Assembly: GCA_030066335.1 (NCBI GenBank)
Contig: JASJBV010000026.1
Span: 1 to 33,056, forward strand
Reading direction: 5' to 3'
DNA: 33,056 nt
From: Gammaproteobacteria bacterium
Lineage (GTDB): Bacteria; Pseudomonadota; Gammaproteobacteria; GCA-001735895
Part shown: positions 16,589 through 24,149 of the stretch, in pieces
How the letters are laid out: each line of letters opens with the position of its first letter
Position numbering within the stretch: the first letter of the stretch is position 1
Notes under the pieces: generated by a model
Database searches by the model: none
The model's input: only the letters and a program-made list of their open reading frames with translations
Told to the model about the DNA's origin: nothing
Position numbers and translations under genes: made by a program

Positions 16589-17561
16589 TCATTGTGTACC
16601 CATGACAACGATTTTGCCCCCGGCCTGGTTCGCATCCATTAACTGATGCGCCTGAACAAGTTCCTCAAATTTGAACACCGGACCGGTTTGAATCATTAGC
16701 TGACCTTGCGCTACCAATTCAACATAGCGTTGAAGCTGTTCAGTGCTGATATCGGATGCGCCGCCACTGTAAGAAGTCAACTTGACGCCGGTCGGGATAT
16801 CGCCCATCGGTTCGAAGTTCTCCAGGGTCCACTTGCCACCCAGGATACCGGTCATGCAGACAATGCCACCACTGCTCACGCAACCTAGTGAATCCAGCAG
16901 GGTAGTGGTTCCAATCAGTTCCAGCACGCGGTCAAAAGGCCGGTGCTCACTATCCTCGAGCTGCCGTGCCAACGATCCGTCATCAACCCAGACCTCGTCG
17001 GCACCTGCCGCCTTGAGCATGTCAATTTTTGCTGGACTTCTGGATGTGGTGGCCACAAATAACCCGGCATCTTTGGCCAGGGCCAGGGCGGCCATGCCTA
17101 TGGAGGACGTACCGCCACGGATCAGAATCGATTCGGCACGCTCGATCTCAAGCCCGGTATGCAGGGAACCATGCGTGGTCTGCAGCATTTCCGGCAGCGC
17201 GGCTAAATTCTCCCAGGGCAGTTTGGTTGACAATGGAAACACATGCGTGTGGAACCAGGGTGTACTCCGCGTAGGAGCCATCGAATTCCCGGCCCATGCC
17301 GCCCATGATTGCAGCCACCGTGCTGCCGGTCTTGATATCCAGTCCTCCGCCATCCACCAGTTCTCCCACACATTCTATGCCGAGCACCCGCGGGAACTGC
17401 ACCGACGGGGAGTCGCCATTGCGGGTAAACCACTCTGACCGATTGAGTCCGAACGCCCGGATTCGAATCAATGCCCAGCCGGGGCGAGGTTCAGGGCGAT
17501 CGACTTCCTCCAGCGAGAACTGGTCCGGGCCGCCGGGTTGTCTGATGATCCATGCTTTCAT
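16589..17561 (-). pseudogene. MDR quinone oxidoreductase-like gene with a one-base frameshift
   Basis: Reading from ATG 17561, the first frame gives a GroES-like N-terminal domain (MKAWIIRQPGGPDQFSLEEV, then VLGIECVGELVDGG and GSYAEYTLV) up to about residue 112. The sequence then continues in the next frame with LPWENLAALPEML, the Rossmann motif RGGTSSIGMAAL and an end GGKIVVMG. Removing one base from the T-run at 17222-17224 (AAA on the coding strand) restores an uninterrupted 323-residue NADPH:quinone-reductase-like protein of normal length. The lesion is either a recent mutation or a sequencing error in a short homopolymer. Both halves are otherwise well preserved. Confidence 0.85.
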
Positions 17562-17598
17562 GACAAGGATTAAGTTCCATGTTGAACATTATCTGGTC

Positions 17599-17672
17599 GC
17601 ATAACGTCCCGTATCTTCGACCAGGCTGGGCGTATGGCGAGCAATTGGCTCGACTGCTGGCGCTGGTTAAGC
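17599..17672 (-). other. attC site
   Basis: A 74-bp site with GCATAAC (17599-17605) and GTTAAGC (17666-17672), near-complementary ends. Inside, CGAGC/GCTCG with a 5-base loop forms a perfect stem at 17638-17652. It lies between the start of the frameshifted oxidoreductase and the stop of the membrane-protein gene (50 bp further right). Confidence 0.65.
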
Positions 17673-17722
17673 GGTTCTTCGCTTTATTCTTGAATACTCC
17701 AGTTCCATTCGTCGAGGTTATG

Positions 17723-18181
17723 TCAGGCGGCTGTCTGATTCAAGCGACGTAAACGTCCTGACAGCCTGAATCCATCACGCATGTTCAACGACATTAAGGT
17801 CAGGTTGATGCCGCCGGCGATTAGTTCGAGCCCCTGAACCAGGTAGAAAGACAGGCCAAAATTCCCGGTTGTGGCGAGGTGGTCGAGGTAGATCGCAGCT
17901 GGCAGCAGGATCAGAATTCCGTTGGCAGCGATAAATGGCATCCGCCTTTTCTTGTTATCGATCAATCCAGCTTTGCGTTTGGACGAGAGTGCAAAGCCGG
18001 TTGCACCGGTGATCGCTATTGCAGGCACCAGAATGAACAGGCCCGGGCTGACAATGAGACCCTTGACGGTGGTAATCATGGCAAGGCTTGCAAATAGTTC
18101 GACAACAATGGTGGAAACAAAAAATGTGCCTATACATAGCGTGGCGATGAGGGCCGCAAACAGGTGAATGACTTGTTTCAT
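17723..18181 (-). CDS. four-helix membrane protein divergent from a MarR regulator
   Basis: A 152-residue inner-membrane protein with hydrophobic segments at about residues 5-35, 45-64, 83-101 and 108-130. The first segment contains CIGTFFVSTIVVELF; a basic loop (SSKRKAGLIDNKKRR) follows the second. I recognise no family name. A strong GGAGG precedes the ATG at 18181. It is transcribed away from the MarR gene across an 80-bp spacer that carries a 41-bp palindrome, so it is very likely the repressor's target. A transport or stress role is inferred from that arrangement only. Confidence 0.75.
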   Translation of the reverse strand: MKQVIHLFAALIATLCIGTFFVSTIVVELFASLAMITTVKGLIVSPGLFILVPAIAITGATGFALSSKRKAGLIDNKKRRMPFIAANGILILLPAAIYLDHLATTGNFGLSFYLVQGLELIAGGINLTLMSLNMRDGFRLSGRLRRLNQTAA

Positions 18182-18201
18182 GGTATTTCCTCCGGTCGGA
18201 A

Positions 18202-18242
18202 AATTGACAAGATACTGTCATTATGACAATATCTTGTCAATT
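18202..18242. promoter_or_regulatory. 41-bp near-perfect palindromic operator with two overlapping divergent promoters
   Basis: Two 20-bp arms around a single T at 18222 match at 19 of 20 positions; the mismatch pair is 18215/18229. The outer half-site is TTGACAAGATA and the inner one is TGTCAT. On the plus strand TTGACA (18204-18209) is followed after 17 bases by CAATAT (18227-18232). On the minus strand TTGACA (18240-18235) is followed after 17 bases by CAGTAT (18217-18212). Both -10 boxes are preceded by TG-n, the extended -10 element. A MarR dimer bound here would block both promoters, so autorepression is expected. Confidence 0.85.
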
Positions 18243-18261
18243 GTTTATTTACGAGAAATTC

Positions 18262-18705
18262 ATGAAGCACAGCGCCAAAGGCCATACTTTTACCGAAATC
18301 GTTATCGAATCGTTCAAACTGAGCGGGCTGCTCGCCAACGAAGGGGATCGTATCGCCGCGCCACTCGGCCTCAGCAGTGCGAGATGGAAAATTCTGGGCG
18401 CGTTGGCACGGTCTGAAACCCCGCTCACGGTGTCGCAGATTGCGCGAAATATGGGGCAGTCCCGGCAGGCAGTCCAAAGCCTGGTCAACATCATGAGTGA
18501 AACAGGTCTGATAGAGTTTCAGAACAATCCCAATCACAAGCGTGCCAAGCTGGCTGTTCTGACGCCTACAGGCGTGAACTCATATCAGGAAATGGAGGCG
18601 ATCCAGATCCCATGGGCAAACGACTACGCCAGTCAAATGACGATTGATGATCTGGAAAGAACGCTCGTAACGCTGAAGAAAATTTCAGGATTGTTTAGCG
18701 CTTGA
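18262..18705 (+). CDS. MarR-family transcriptional regulator
   Basis: The only supported plus-strand gene. A 147-residue winged-helix protein: LSSARWKILGALARS begins the DNA-binding domain; PLTVSQIARNMGQSRQAVQ is the helix-turn-helix; and IEFQNNPNHKRAKLAVLTPTG is the wing with its usual basic tip. N- and C-terminal helices would dimerise. I chose the ATG at 18262, after GAGAAATTC; an upstream start would overlap the operator. By family behaviour it represses itself and the divergent membrane-protein gene until a small ligand binds. It probably travelled as one self-regulated cassette with that gene. Confidence 0.9.
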   Translation: MKHSAKGHTFTEIVIESFKLSGLLANEGDRIAAPLGLSSARWKILGALARSETPLTVSQIARNMGQSRQAVQSLVNIMSETGLIEFQNNPNHKRAKLAVLTPTGVNSYQEMEAIQIPWANDYASQMTIDDLERTLVTLKKISGLFSA

Positions 18706-18796
18706 GTTTCACCTGGCAAACCGCATATCTCCAGTTACAGTGAGCTGACTATAGCGGGTGTTCTGCTCGATCTTGTCAGGCGCGTCCAGGTCATTG

Positions 18797-19018
18797 TTAC
18801 TTTCGTCTTTTCTTGAGCCTGAAGCCGATATAAAAGGCGATGCCAAAAGCCAAGCTTGTTACCGGATATACGAGTAACATAGCGAGATAATGGTAGCCCC
18901 CGCTACCCTCAAAAGTTGGATCTTGAGGATATGTTATATACCCAATGATTCCTGCAACAGCCAATCCAACCAGGGCTCCTAGAAAAAATACGAATATACC
19001 TTGTCGCTTTATATCCAT
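18797..19018 (-). CDS. small membrane protein, 73 aa
   Basis: Two transmembrane segments, at about residues 8-27 and 44-66, with a periplasmic-type loop YPQDPTFEGSGGYHY and a basic end LKKRRK that fits a cytoplasmic C-terminus. No family recognised. Its TAA stop lies in GTTACTT (18796-18802), which resembles an attC end box. The matching partner box to the left is not clear. Confidence 0.6.
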   Translation of the reverse strand: MDIKRQGIFVFFLGALVGLAVAGIIGYITYPQDPTFEGSGGYHYLAMLLVYPVTSLAFGIAFYIGFRLKKRRK

Positions 19019-19145
19019 GATTTAACCAGCTCGTTAAGCCTATTTACTTTATCAAAATAGTTAGCTAGTTCTTCGTATAACCAAGAACGCCATGCTCTGA
19101 ATTAATTTGAAGGATATTGGAAAAACGTCCGACAGCAGCGCCTGG

Positions 19146-19643
19146 CTAACTGCTATACACATAAAGTGTTTCCAATTCGCTGGGATCTGACAGTAATGGC
19201 ATCTTTGTCTCCGTGGCTACAAATCCCAATTGTCGGTAGAATTCAATTGCCGCTTCATTACTGTCAGCGACCCATGCGTGGATTTGTTCTGCACCCCGCT
19301 GATGCAGCCACTCAGCGGCTGCATTGAATAAGCGGGTACCAATGGCTTGTCGCCTAACTTTTGGGGATACCCACATAGCACAAATATACGCACGTCCTTC
19401 GGTGGTCTCGAAGAAAGCACCAATCTGGCCGACTGCTGAGTTAGACTGGGTTGCCAAAAAGGTAGTTGATTTTTCTGACTGGGAGTGGGACCTGGCCGCT
19501 TCCTCAAATTCTACCATCGGTTTTTTTCGCTCATCCTCAAGTTTCGCGCCAAAGGCGCCCGGTGAATCAGTAAGTGCAGCCAGCCTCACAGTGCGTAAGA
19601 GCATACCTTCATCTTCATTTATCCTGTGGATTTCAATAATCAT
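19146..19643 (-). CDS. GNAT-family N-acetyltransferase
   Basis: A 165-residue acetyltransferase. The N-terminal LLRTVRLAALTDSPGAFGAKLEDE is typical of the GNAT branch with long first helices. The acetyl-CoA loop is RRQAIGTRLF (Q-x-x-G-x/A variant), and AAIEFYRQLGFVATE is the closing motif. The acceptor is unknown; related genes include protein and antibiotic acetyltransferases. The next cassette begins at a boundary with AGTTAAC (19651-19657) immediately upstream of its ATG. Confidence 0.88.
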   Translation of the reverse strand: MIIEIHRINEDEGMLLRTVRLAALTDSPGAFGAKLEDERKKPMVEFEEAARSHSQSEKSTTFLATQSNSAVGQIGAFFETTEGRAYICAMWVSPKVRRQAIGTRLFNAAAEWLHQRGAEQIHAWVADSNEAAIEFYRQLGFVATETKMPLLSDPSELETLYVYSS

Positions 19644-19650
19644 GGAAACC

Positions 19651-19720
19651 AGTTAACGCTGGGATACCGGACTCAGTGACAGCGAGATTGAACCGGCAAT
19701 AGGGCTCCATTTGATCCATT
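19651..19720 (-). other. half-preserved attC-like site
   Basis: AGTTAACGC at 19651-19659 is a good outer box next to the GNAT start. The other end has CATTTGATCCATTTGATA, which resembles the TTTGATCCGATGCA stretch of the attC at 32033-32101 but lacks a GTTRRRY box. The right end is uncertain. Confidence 0.35.
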
Positions 19721-19731
19721 TGATATAAACT

Positions 19732-20361
19732 TTATTTAGGGTTTGACTCAACATCCTTCAATCCCAGCATGATTGCCGCTGCAATCAAGAAAGAACCTGA
19801 AATCTTGTTTAGGTGCTTACGCGCGGAAGGGATTAATTTTTGACTTAACCATTCGGCAAACTTTGCATAAAAGCACAGGAAGCTTGCGTCCATCAGCAAG
19901 TAGGTTGAACTCAAGATAGAGAACTGTAAAAGTAAGTTACCCTCGGGGTTAATGAACTGAGGAAACAATGCCGCAAAGAAGATGACAGCTTTCGGGTTGG
20001 CTGCTGAAGTTACGAAGCCCTGCCAGTACAGAGAGTGGCCTGATCGAACTTGTTTTTGTCGATCGATGATGACGCCTTGTTTGGAGAAGATTAACCGTAA
20101 ACCGAGATATACGAGATAGATAACCCCGGCCCACTTCACGACCAGGAAAAAATCCCGGGAACTGGCAATAATGCTTACCAGGCCGACAGAGGCGACGACC
20201 ATTTGAATGAAATTGGCCGTTAAGTCACCTGCCGCGGTGAATAGCGACCTTTTGAAACCATTGCTGATACTGTTGGATAAGATCAGAAGCTGGCTTGGGC
20301 CGGGTGTGCTCATCAATACAAGCACCGTACCTATGTATACGATCCAAACATCAATATTCAT
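19732..20361 (-). CDS. LysE/RhtB-family amino-acid exporter
   Basis: A 209-residue inner-membrane exporter of normal family length. The N-terminal TPGPSQLLILSNSISNGF is the LysE/RhtB signature (residues about 19-36), and QGFVTSAANPKAVIFFAALFPQF is the second signature. Five to six transmembrane segments are visible. The family exports homoserine, threonine, lysine or other small amino acids by proton exchange; the substrate cannot be fixed. A GGAGATAAGC ribosome binding site precedes the ATG at 20361. Confidence 0.92.
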   Translation of the reverse strand: MNIDVWIVYIGTVLVLMSTPGPSQLLILSNSISNGFKRSLFTAAGDLTANFIQMVVASVGLVSIIASSRDFFLVVKWAGVIYLVYLGLRLIFSKQGVIIDRQKQVRSGHSLYWQGFVTSAANPKAVIFFAALFPQFINPEGNLLLQFSILSSTYLLMDASFLCFYAKFAEWLSQKLIPSARKHLNKISGSFLIAAAIMLGLKDVESNPK

Positions 20362-20391
20362 GCTTATCTCCAGTTTCTATGGCTTATAAGC

Positions 20392-20433
20392 GACAGCTTA
20401 GGAGCCGCGTAGGACTTAATCCACTGGTTAGCT
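20392..20433 (-). other. short degenerate attC-like site
   Basis: GTTAGCT at 20427-20433 is a good end box close to the stop of the cupin gene. The opposite end, GCTTATAAGCG, looks like a mutated GCTTATAACG. The site is only about 42 bp, suggesting internal loss. Confidence 0.35.
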
Positions 20434-20439
20434 GTTTTA

Positions 20440-20805
20440 TCACACCCAAACATCATTTTCAGCAGTGAGGTCACTTTCTGTGTCACCAGTATTCACAACC
20501 CCTTTAGGCTCTACCAGCATGATTTTACATTCATCTCTCGCCACCGGTTTATGCTCAATGCCTCTCGGGACTATGAACATCTCGCCCGATCCGAGGGTAA
20601 CGCTTCCATCCCTGAACTCAATATCTAATGTCCCTTCAAGCACGATAAATACCTCATCCGTGTCAGGATGATCATGCCATACGAATTCGCCCTGAACTTT
20701 AACTAGTTTGAATTGGTAGTCATTCATCTCGGCAACGACTCTGGGAGACCAATGCTCGCTGAATTTTGCTAGCTTATCTTTAAAGTTAATTGGTAGGTAG
20801 TTCAT
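20440..20805 (-). CDS. cupin-domain protein
   Basis: A 121-residue cupin. Motif 1 is [16 protein letters not shown], with two His and a Glu as ligands; motif 2 is [12 protein letters not shown], with the fourth His. It is therefore a complete single-domain metal-binding cupin, common in accessory DNA, with unknown substrate. The ATG at 20805 (MNYLPINF) is preferred; longer readings would run into the attC upstream. It is not closely similar to the cupin at 2.0 kb. Confidence 0.85.
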   Translation of the reverse strand: MNYLPINFKDKLAKFSEHWSPRVVAEMNDYQFKLVKVQGEFVWHDHPDTDEVFIVLEGTLDIEFRDGSVTLGSGEMFIVPRGIEHKPVARDECKIMLVEPKGVVNTGDTESDLTAENDVWV

Positions 20806-20819
20806 AATTTTGTACTTAC

Positions 20820-20891
20820 ACCCAACTCCTAGAAACATTCGCAAAAGCGTGCGTCGCGGTACATTGGCCTGAGCTCATGCCCTTGTTTTTT
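20820..20891 (-). other. attC-like site
   Basis: A 72-bp site with ACCCAAC (20820-20826) beside the cupin start and CCTTGTTTTTT at the other end, where the TAA stop of the next gene overlaps the box. The inside carries GCGTGCGTCGCGG. The right box is eroded to a T-run, so this is a moderate call. Confidence 0.45.
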
Positions 20892-21201
20892 AACTTTCAC
20901 CTGGGTTGCTATCACTTTTCTTTACCCTGACATACCTTAAGAACTTGAAAACTATCCAGATACAAATAAGTGCTATGAATCCAATTTCGTACCATTTGAG
21001 ATCTGTACTGTTACCAAATGCACTATCAAAGTTGCTTAAACCTCTCCAGCAGCTTGCTTGCCATAGTGAAAGAAGCGTAATAATGATCCATTTTATATAT
21101 GGCCTCTTTTTCGCGCGAACCTCAAAGAAATCCATGAGTACCAGAGTCACAACTATAATCGCGGCACCGAACACGAATACAAAACGTATAAAATCGTCCA
21201 T
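20890..21201 (-). CDS. small membrane protein in a two-gene cassette with an ankyrin protein
   Basis: A 103-residue protein with three hydrophobic segments, at about residues 5-25, 36-54 and 70-88. The C-terminus (RVKKSDSNPGES) is hydrophilic. No family recognised. The ankyrin gene ends only 27 bases upstream with no attC in between, so both genes lie in one cassette and are probably translated from the same message. Confidence 0.65.
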   Translation of the reverse strand: MDDFIRFVFVFGAAIIVVTLVLMDFFEVRAKKRPYIKWIIITLLSLWQASCWRGLSNFDSAFGNSTDLKWYEIGFIALICIWIVFKFLRYVRVKKSDSNPGES

Positions 21202-21228
21202 ATATTTTCTTGATATTCTAAATCGCTA

Positions 21229-22332
21229 TCATTTATTGATCTCTGACGCTATAAAGTCCTCTGATTTTTTCAAAGCAGTTAACCCTTGTTCTAGCTCTTC
21301 CACTTTAAAATTAATGATTTTCTGACGTTCCTCTTCGCTATCAGCAAATATATGCTCGCCCTTTTTTGTTATTTCAATTTTATCTCGTATTTCGTTCGTT
21401 GCTTTGTTTGATAGATCTATAAGCGAGCCATGTTCTGGATGGTATACATCAAAATTAACTCCTAGCTTCGCGAATAATTTCAGAATGCTGAGTTTCTTGG
21501 TATTTTCGCTATTCCATGCCAGATACATGATGGGCGTCATTCCATTGTTATTTTTGCATTCAAAATCTGCTCCAGCCTCAAATAATTTATTAATGGTCGA
21601 GTTTTGGATAGGTATATATCGATCCGAGCAAATCTCATGTAATACCGTATTTCCTTCTGCGTCTTGATGGTTAACATCAGCACCTTTCTCAAGCATAAGC
21701 TGAATTATTTTGTGTTTTCTTGCGCCCATTTCAACAGCTGCTATGTGCATCGGTCCGCCTCCGGCTGTTGTGCCATAGTCTCTGACCTTTAAAGGCCTTG
21801 ATACATTAAGCGGCGCACCGGCATTAATTAGTGCTTCCACCATTGGTGCGCTGGTTATGTACATATGTACATCGCGAACGAGGCAGTCTGTTAGAGGTAA
21901 AATGGTCGTAATATTCAGACCTTCATTTATATGTCTGTTAACGGCTCTTGCATCGTATTTTTCTATAGCAAGAATCAATCCAATCTCCGGATAAGAATCA
22001 GATATATCCTTCACCAGCTTTTTATATGCTATTTTCTTTCCATCGGAATAGGCTAATTGAGAATGACTGCCATCATCCCTGTATCTATCGGCTAATACAT
22101 ATTTAGGATTTAAACCGAAGAGTATCTTTAAAACATCACTTGGTTCGAAATTACTTCCACTGAGGAAATTTACAAACTGTACATTCCCAACTGATTCGAA
22201 ATCTGTTAAATCGGTATAAAAACTATACAATGATGGATCTTTCTTGTTTCCTGCTCTCAGAAATTCTTCACTCCTGGCAGCTTGATTAAGATCTTTAAAA
22301 ATTAGTATGCAATTTAGGTTTTGTTCAGACAT
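21229..22332 (-). CDS. ankyrin-repeat protein, 367 aa
   Basis: A soluble protein whose middle (about residues 125-300) holds ankyrin repeats. The clearest are GGGPMHIAAVEMGARKHKI with LMLEKGADVNHQDAEG, NTVLHEICSD with LFEAGADFECKNNNG, and MTPIMYLAWNSEN with LFAKLGVNFD. An earlier degenerate repeat has VEALINAGAPLNV. The first 120 residues (LNCILIFKDLNQAARSEEFL onward) are a non-ankyrin domain I do not recognise. The last 60 are helical and charged. Ankyrin repeats bind proteins; the partner could be the membrane protein encoded next to it. No signal peptide is visible. Confidence 0.85.
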   Translation of the reverse strand: MSEQNLNCILIFKDLNQAARSEEFLRAGNKKDPSLYSFYTDLTDFESVGNVQFVNFLSGSNFEPSDVLKILFGLNPKYVLADRYRDDGSHSQLAYSDGKKIAYKKLVKDISDSYPEIGLILAIEKYDARAVNRHINEGLNITTILPLTDCLVRDVHMYITSAPMVEALINAGAPLNVSRPLKVRDYGTTAGGGPMHIAAVEMGARKHKIIQLMLEKGADVNHQDAEGNTVLHEICSDRYIPIQNSTINKLFEAGADFECKNNNGMTPIMYLAWNSENTKKLSILKLFAKLGVNFDVYHPEHGSLIDLSNKATNEIRDKIEITKKGEHIFADSEEERQKIINFKVEELEQGLTALKKSEDFIASEINK

Positions 22333-22359
22333 GACGTATAAAAATTATGAATCAGGATT

Positions 22360-22406
22360 ACATAACCTCTAATTAATCGAAATAAGATGAGGGCAACGTG
22401 TTGTTT
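22360..22406 (-). other. short attC-like site
   Basis: ACATAAC (22360-22366) and GTTGTTT (22400-22406) bound 47 bp in which CCTC pairs with GAGG. It lies between the ankyrin gene's start and the stop of the next gene. Boxes are imperfect, so this is a weak call. Confidence 0.35.
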
Positions 22407-22417
22407 GTCTTCGGTAA

Positions 22418-22909
22418 CTATTTATTCTCCGCCTTTGAGAAGTCATTTAATAACCTCTTAAAATCCTTCCATTCATTATCTTCATAAAAATTTATTTCTA
22501 TCGGATAGCGAGGATGACCGCTTAGAACACTATTGAAAATTTCCAAGAAATTTTCTCGGTCATGGATATAGTAAACCAGCTCTTTGAGGTTGTTTCCCGT
22601 TCGACTGTATACATGGCGAAGAACACTATAATTCTCTATGTTCTCTTCAATGGCAACTTCCAGTGCGATCATTCTTTGATTTACGTCTGCCACCGGCATT
22701 CCATTATTTGAAGATCCATCGTACTTCCAGGCAATAACCGTTAACCAGGTTAAATTAGCTCTGACTGATTCTTCCGGAAGGTCGTTGACGAATTTATAGA
22801 TTACAGGAGCTCCATCTTCATAAACACGCCCAATGATTCCTTTCTCTTCTTCAGCATTAATTGTCATAGTCAATAGAATTCCAATAAGGGTGGTGATTGT
22901 CCGCTTCAT
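22418..22909 (-). CDS. exported protein of unknown function, 163 aa
   Basis: Residues 1-19 form a signal peptide (MKRTITTLIGILLTMTINA, cleavage probably after INA). The mature part is acidic and helical, with DLPEESVRANLTWLTVIAWKYDG, EENIENYSVLRHVYSRTG and KEFRRLL-like ends, so it is probably periplasmic. WKYDGSSNNGMP and YYIHDRENFLEIF are notable but match no family known to me. The start lies about 9 bases left of a truncated attC. Confidence 0.65.
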   Translation of the reverse strand: MKRTITTLIGILLTMTINAEEEKGIIGRVYEDGAPVIYKFVNDLPEESVRANLTWLTVIAWKYDGSSNNGMPVADVNQRMIALEVAIEENIENYSVLRHVYSRTGNNLKELVYYIHDRENFLEIFNSVLSGHPRYPIEINFYEDNEWKDFKRLLNDFSKAENK

Positions 22910-22910
22910 A

Positions 22911-22947
22911 CAGCTAGCGCCGCCAGCAGTGGCTGGCCTTGTTATGA
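22911..22947 (-). other. truncated attC-like site
   Basis: A 37-bp remnant: the end box GTTATGA (22941-22947) is intact and holds the next gene's TAA stop. GCCAGC/GCTGGC with a 4-base loop (22922-22937) forms a perfect hairpin. The left box is altered to CAGCTAG. Confidence 0.4.
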
Positions 22948-23337
22948 GTTTTTACCATCTTTGATGTATAGAATGACTAAAACGACTACATAAACAGTAA
23001 TGGCTCCGGTTTGTAACCAGTAAGGTATAGTGGACTGCCCAGCGATTAACACAGAAGCTAAAGCCGATGATACATTTACCGCACTCAAGCCTAGAACTGT
23101 GAGCGCTAAAACGATAATCGCGGTTAACGCTACATCTCGATGCTTAGACGCAGAGTAGAAAAGCGCAACATAAGCTAACACGGCGAACGATATAATTTTA
23201 TCCTGGTAGGCATAGAACGGCGTGTCATAGTAGACAAACAGGATAGGTAACTTGATACCGAAAAAGTGGGCTAAAGCCATACAGACGAAATATGCTGCGC
23301 CGGCTAGGAATGCAAATTTTGTAATTGTTGAGTTCAT
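22942..23337 (-). CDS. membrane protein, 131 aa
   Basis: Four hydrophobic segments, at about residues 8-27, 45-63, 68-98 and 105-126, cover most of the protein. A short loop YYDTPFYAYQDK separates the first two. It is probably an inner-membrane protein with both ends inside. No family recognised, although small four-helix proteins of this look (DoxX-like) are common in cassettes. Its stop codon falls in the GTTATGA box at 22941-22947. Confidence 0.65.
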   Translation of the reverse strand: MNSTITKFAFLAGAAYFVCMALAHFFGIKLPILFVYYDTPFYAYQDKIISFAVLAYVALFYSASKHRDVALTAIIVLALTVLGLSAVNVSSALASVLIAGQSTIPYWLQTGAITVYVVVLVILYIKDGKNS

Positions 23338-23426
23338 GTTCGATTCCTGGCTGTTAGAAGACTCAAAAAGTTAGCCTTATTTGTACGACATAAGGAGTCA
23401 CAAAATTAGAGTCTGGTTAGGCATGG

Positions 23427-24020
23427 CTATTTCCATCTAGCAACTAAAGCCAACGTTTCTTCTGAGATAGGACTAATGATATCTGAAAGTTTCCACTTTT
23501 CTTTTTTAATAAAAATTAGACTTAAGATTAGTTCAGTATCTTTACCAATGAATTGCACATGTTTCTCGACCACAGATACACTTTTAAAACAAAGTGTGAA
23601 TCTTTCACCATCAGATGGTTTCGTCGTATTTGTGCATTTTTCCAGTTGGTTAATTTTATCCTTTTTCTTTAAGTAAGCTAATGTATAGTCAGATAGTTGT
23701 CTTGGCACCAGAAAAAGCACAGCTTTTTCTTCTAACTGGCTTGATGTTTCATGATCGAATTCTGTCTTACCTAGTGTCTTTACCGCATCCCTAATTCGTA
23801 GTTTCATTCCATTATTCAGTGAATCAAAATCAACATATTCAGATAAACTTGCTTCCCATTTAGCCCTATCTTTCTTAGGGAGACGACGATCATCACTAAC
23901 AAGATATTTAATACCCAGTCCACGCATAATATCGTCGATTATTTGATCACCTTCAGCATTTCCCAAAGCATTACCACAGTAGATGATTAGGAATACTACT
24001 TTTAACAATTTAGAGAACAT
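23427..24020 (-). CDS. exported protein of unknown function, 197 aa
   Basis: A signal peptide covers about residues 1-20 (MFSKLLKVVFLIIYCGNALG, cleavage after ALG or GNA). The mature part is lysine-rich and mixed alpha/beta, with IIDDIMRGLGIKYLVSDDRRL, FLVPRQLSDYTLAYLKKKDK and FIGKDTELILSLIFIKKEKW. Two Cys (KCTNTT and TLCFKS) could form a disulfide in the periplasm. No family recognised. The GTTAGGC box at 23416-23422 lies just beyond its stop. Confidence 0.65.
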   Translation of the reverse strand: MFSKLLKVVFLIIYCGNALGNAEGDQIIDDIMRGLGIKYLVSDDRRLPKKDRAKWEASLSEYVDFDSLNNGMKLRIRDAVKTLGKTEFDHETSSQLEEKAVLFLVPRQLSDYTLAYLKKKDKINQLEKCTNTTKPSDGERFTLCFKSVSVVEKHVQFIGKDTELILSLIFIKKEKWKLSDIISPISEETLALVARWK

Positions 24021-24041
24021 ACACTTATTTTTCCTATGATT

Positions 24042-24114
24042 GCCTGACGTCTCTCTTTAAATATGAGATGACCGATTGGCGGACATTTGATCCGACTGCA
24101 TGGGCATGTTCGAC
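24042..24114 (-). other. degenerate attC-like site
   Basis: GCCTGAC (24042-24048, from GCCTAAC) and GTTCGAC (24108-24114) bound 73 bp. The inside shares TTTGATCCGA-TGCA with the attC at 32033-32101. Both boxes carry changes. Confidence 0.4.
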
Positions 24115-24149
24115 CCAGTTGCATTGATTATCATATTTCTTGAGGCAAG

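Noticed and set aside
19144-19150. GGCTAAC at the stop of the GNAT gene as an attC box
   Set aside because: It faces the wrong way for a site lying to the left of the gene, and no partner box fits; the similar CTCTAAC at 16110 has the same problem.
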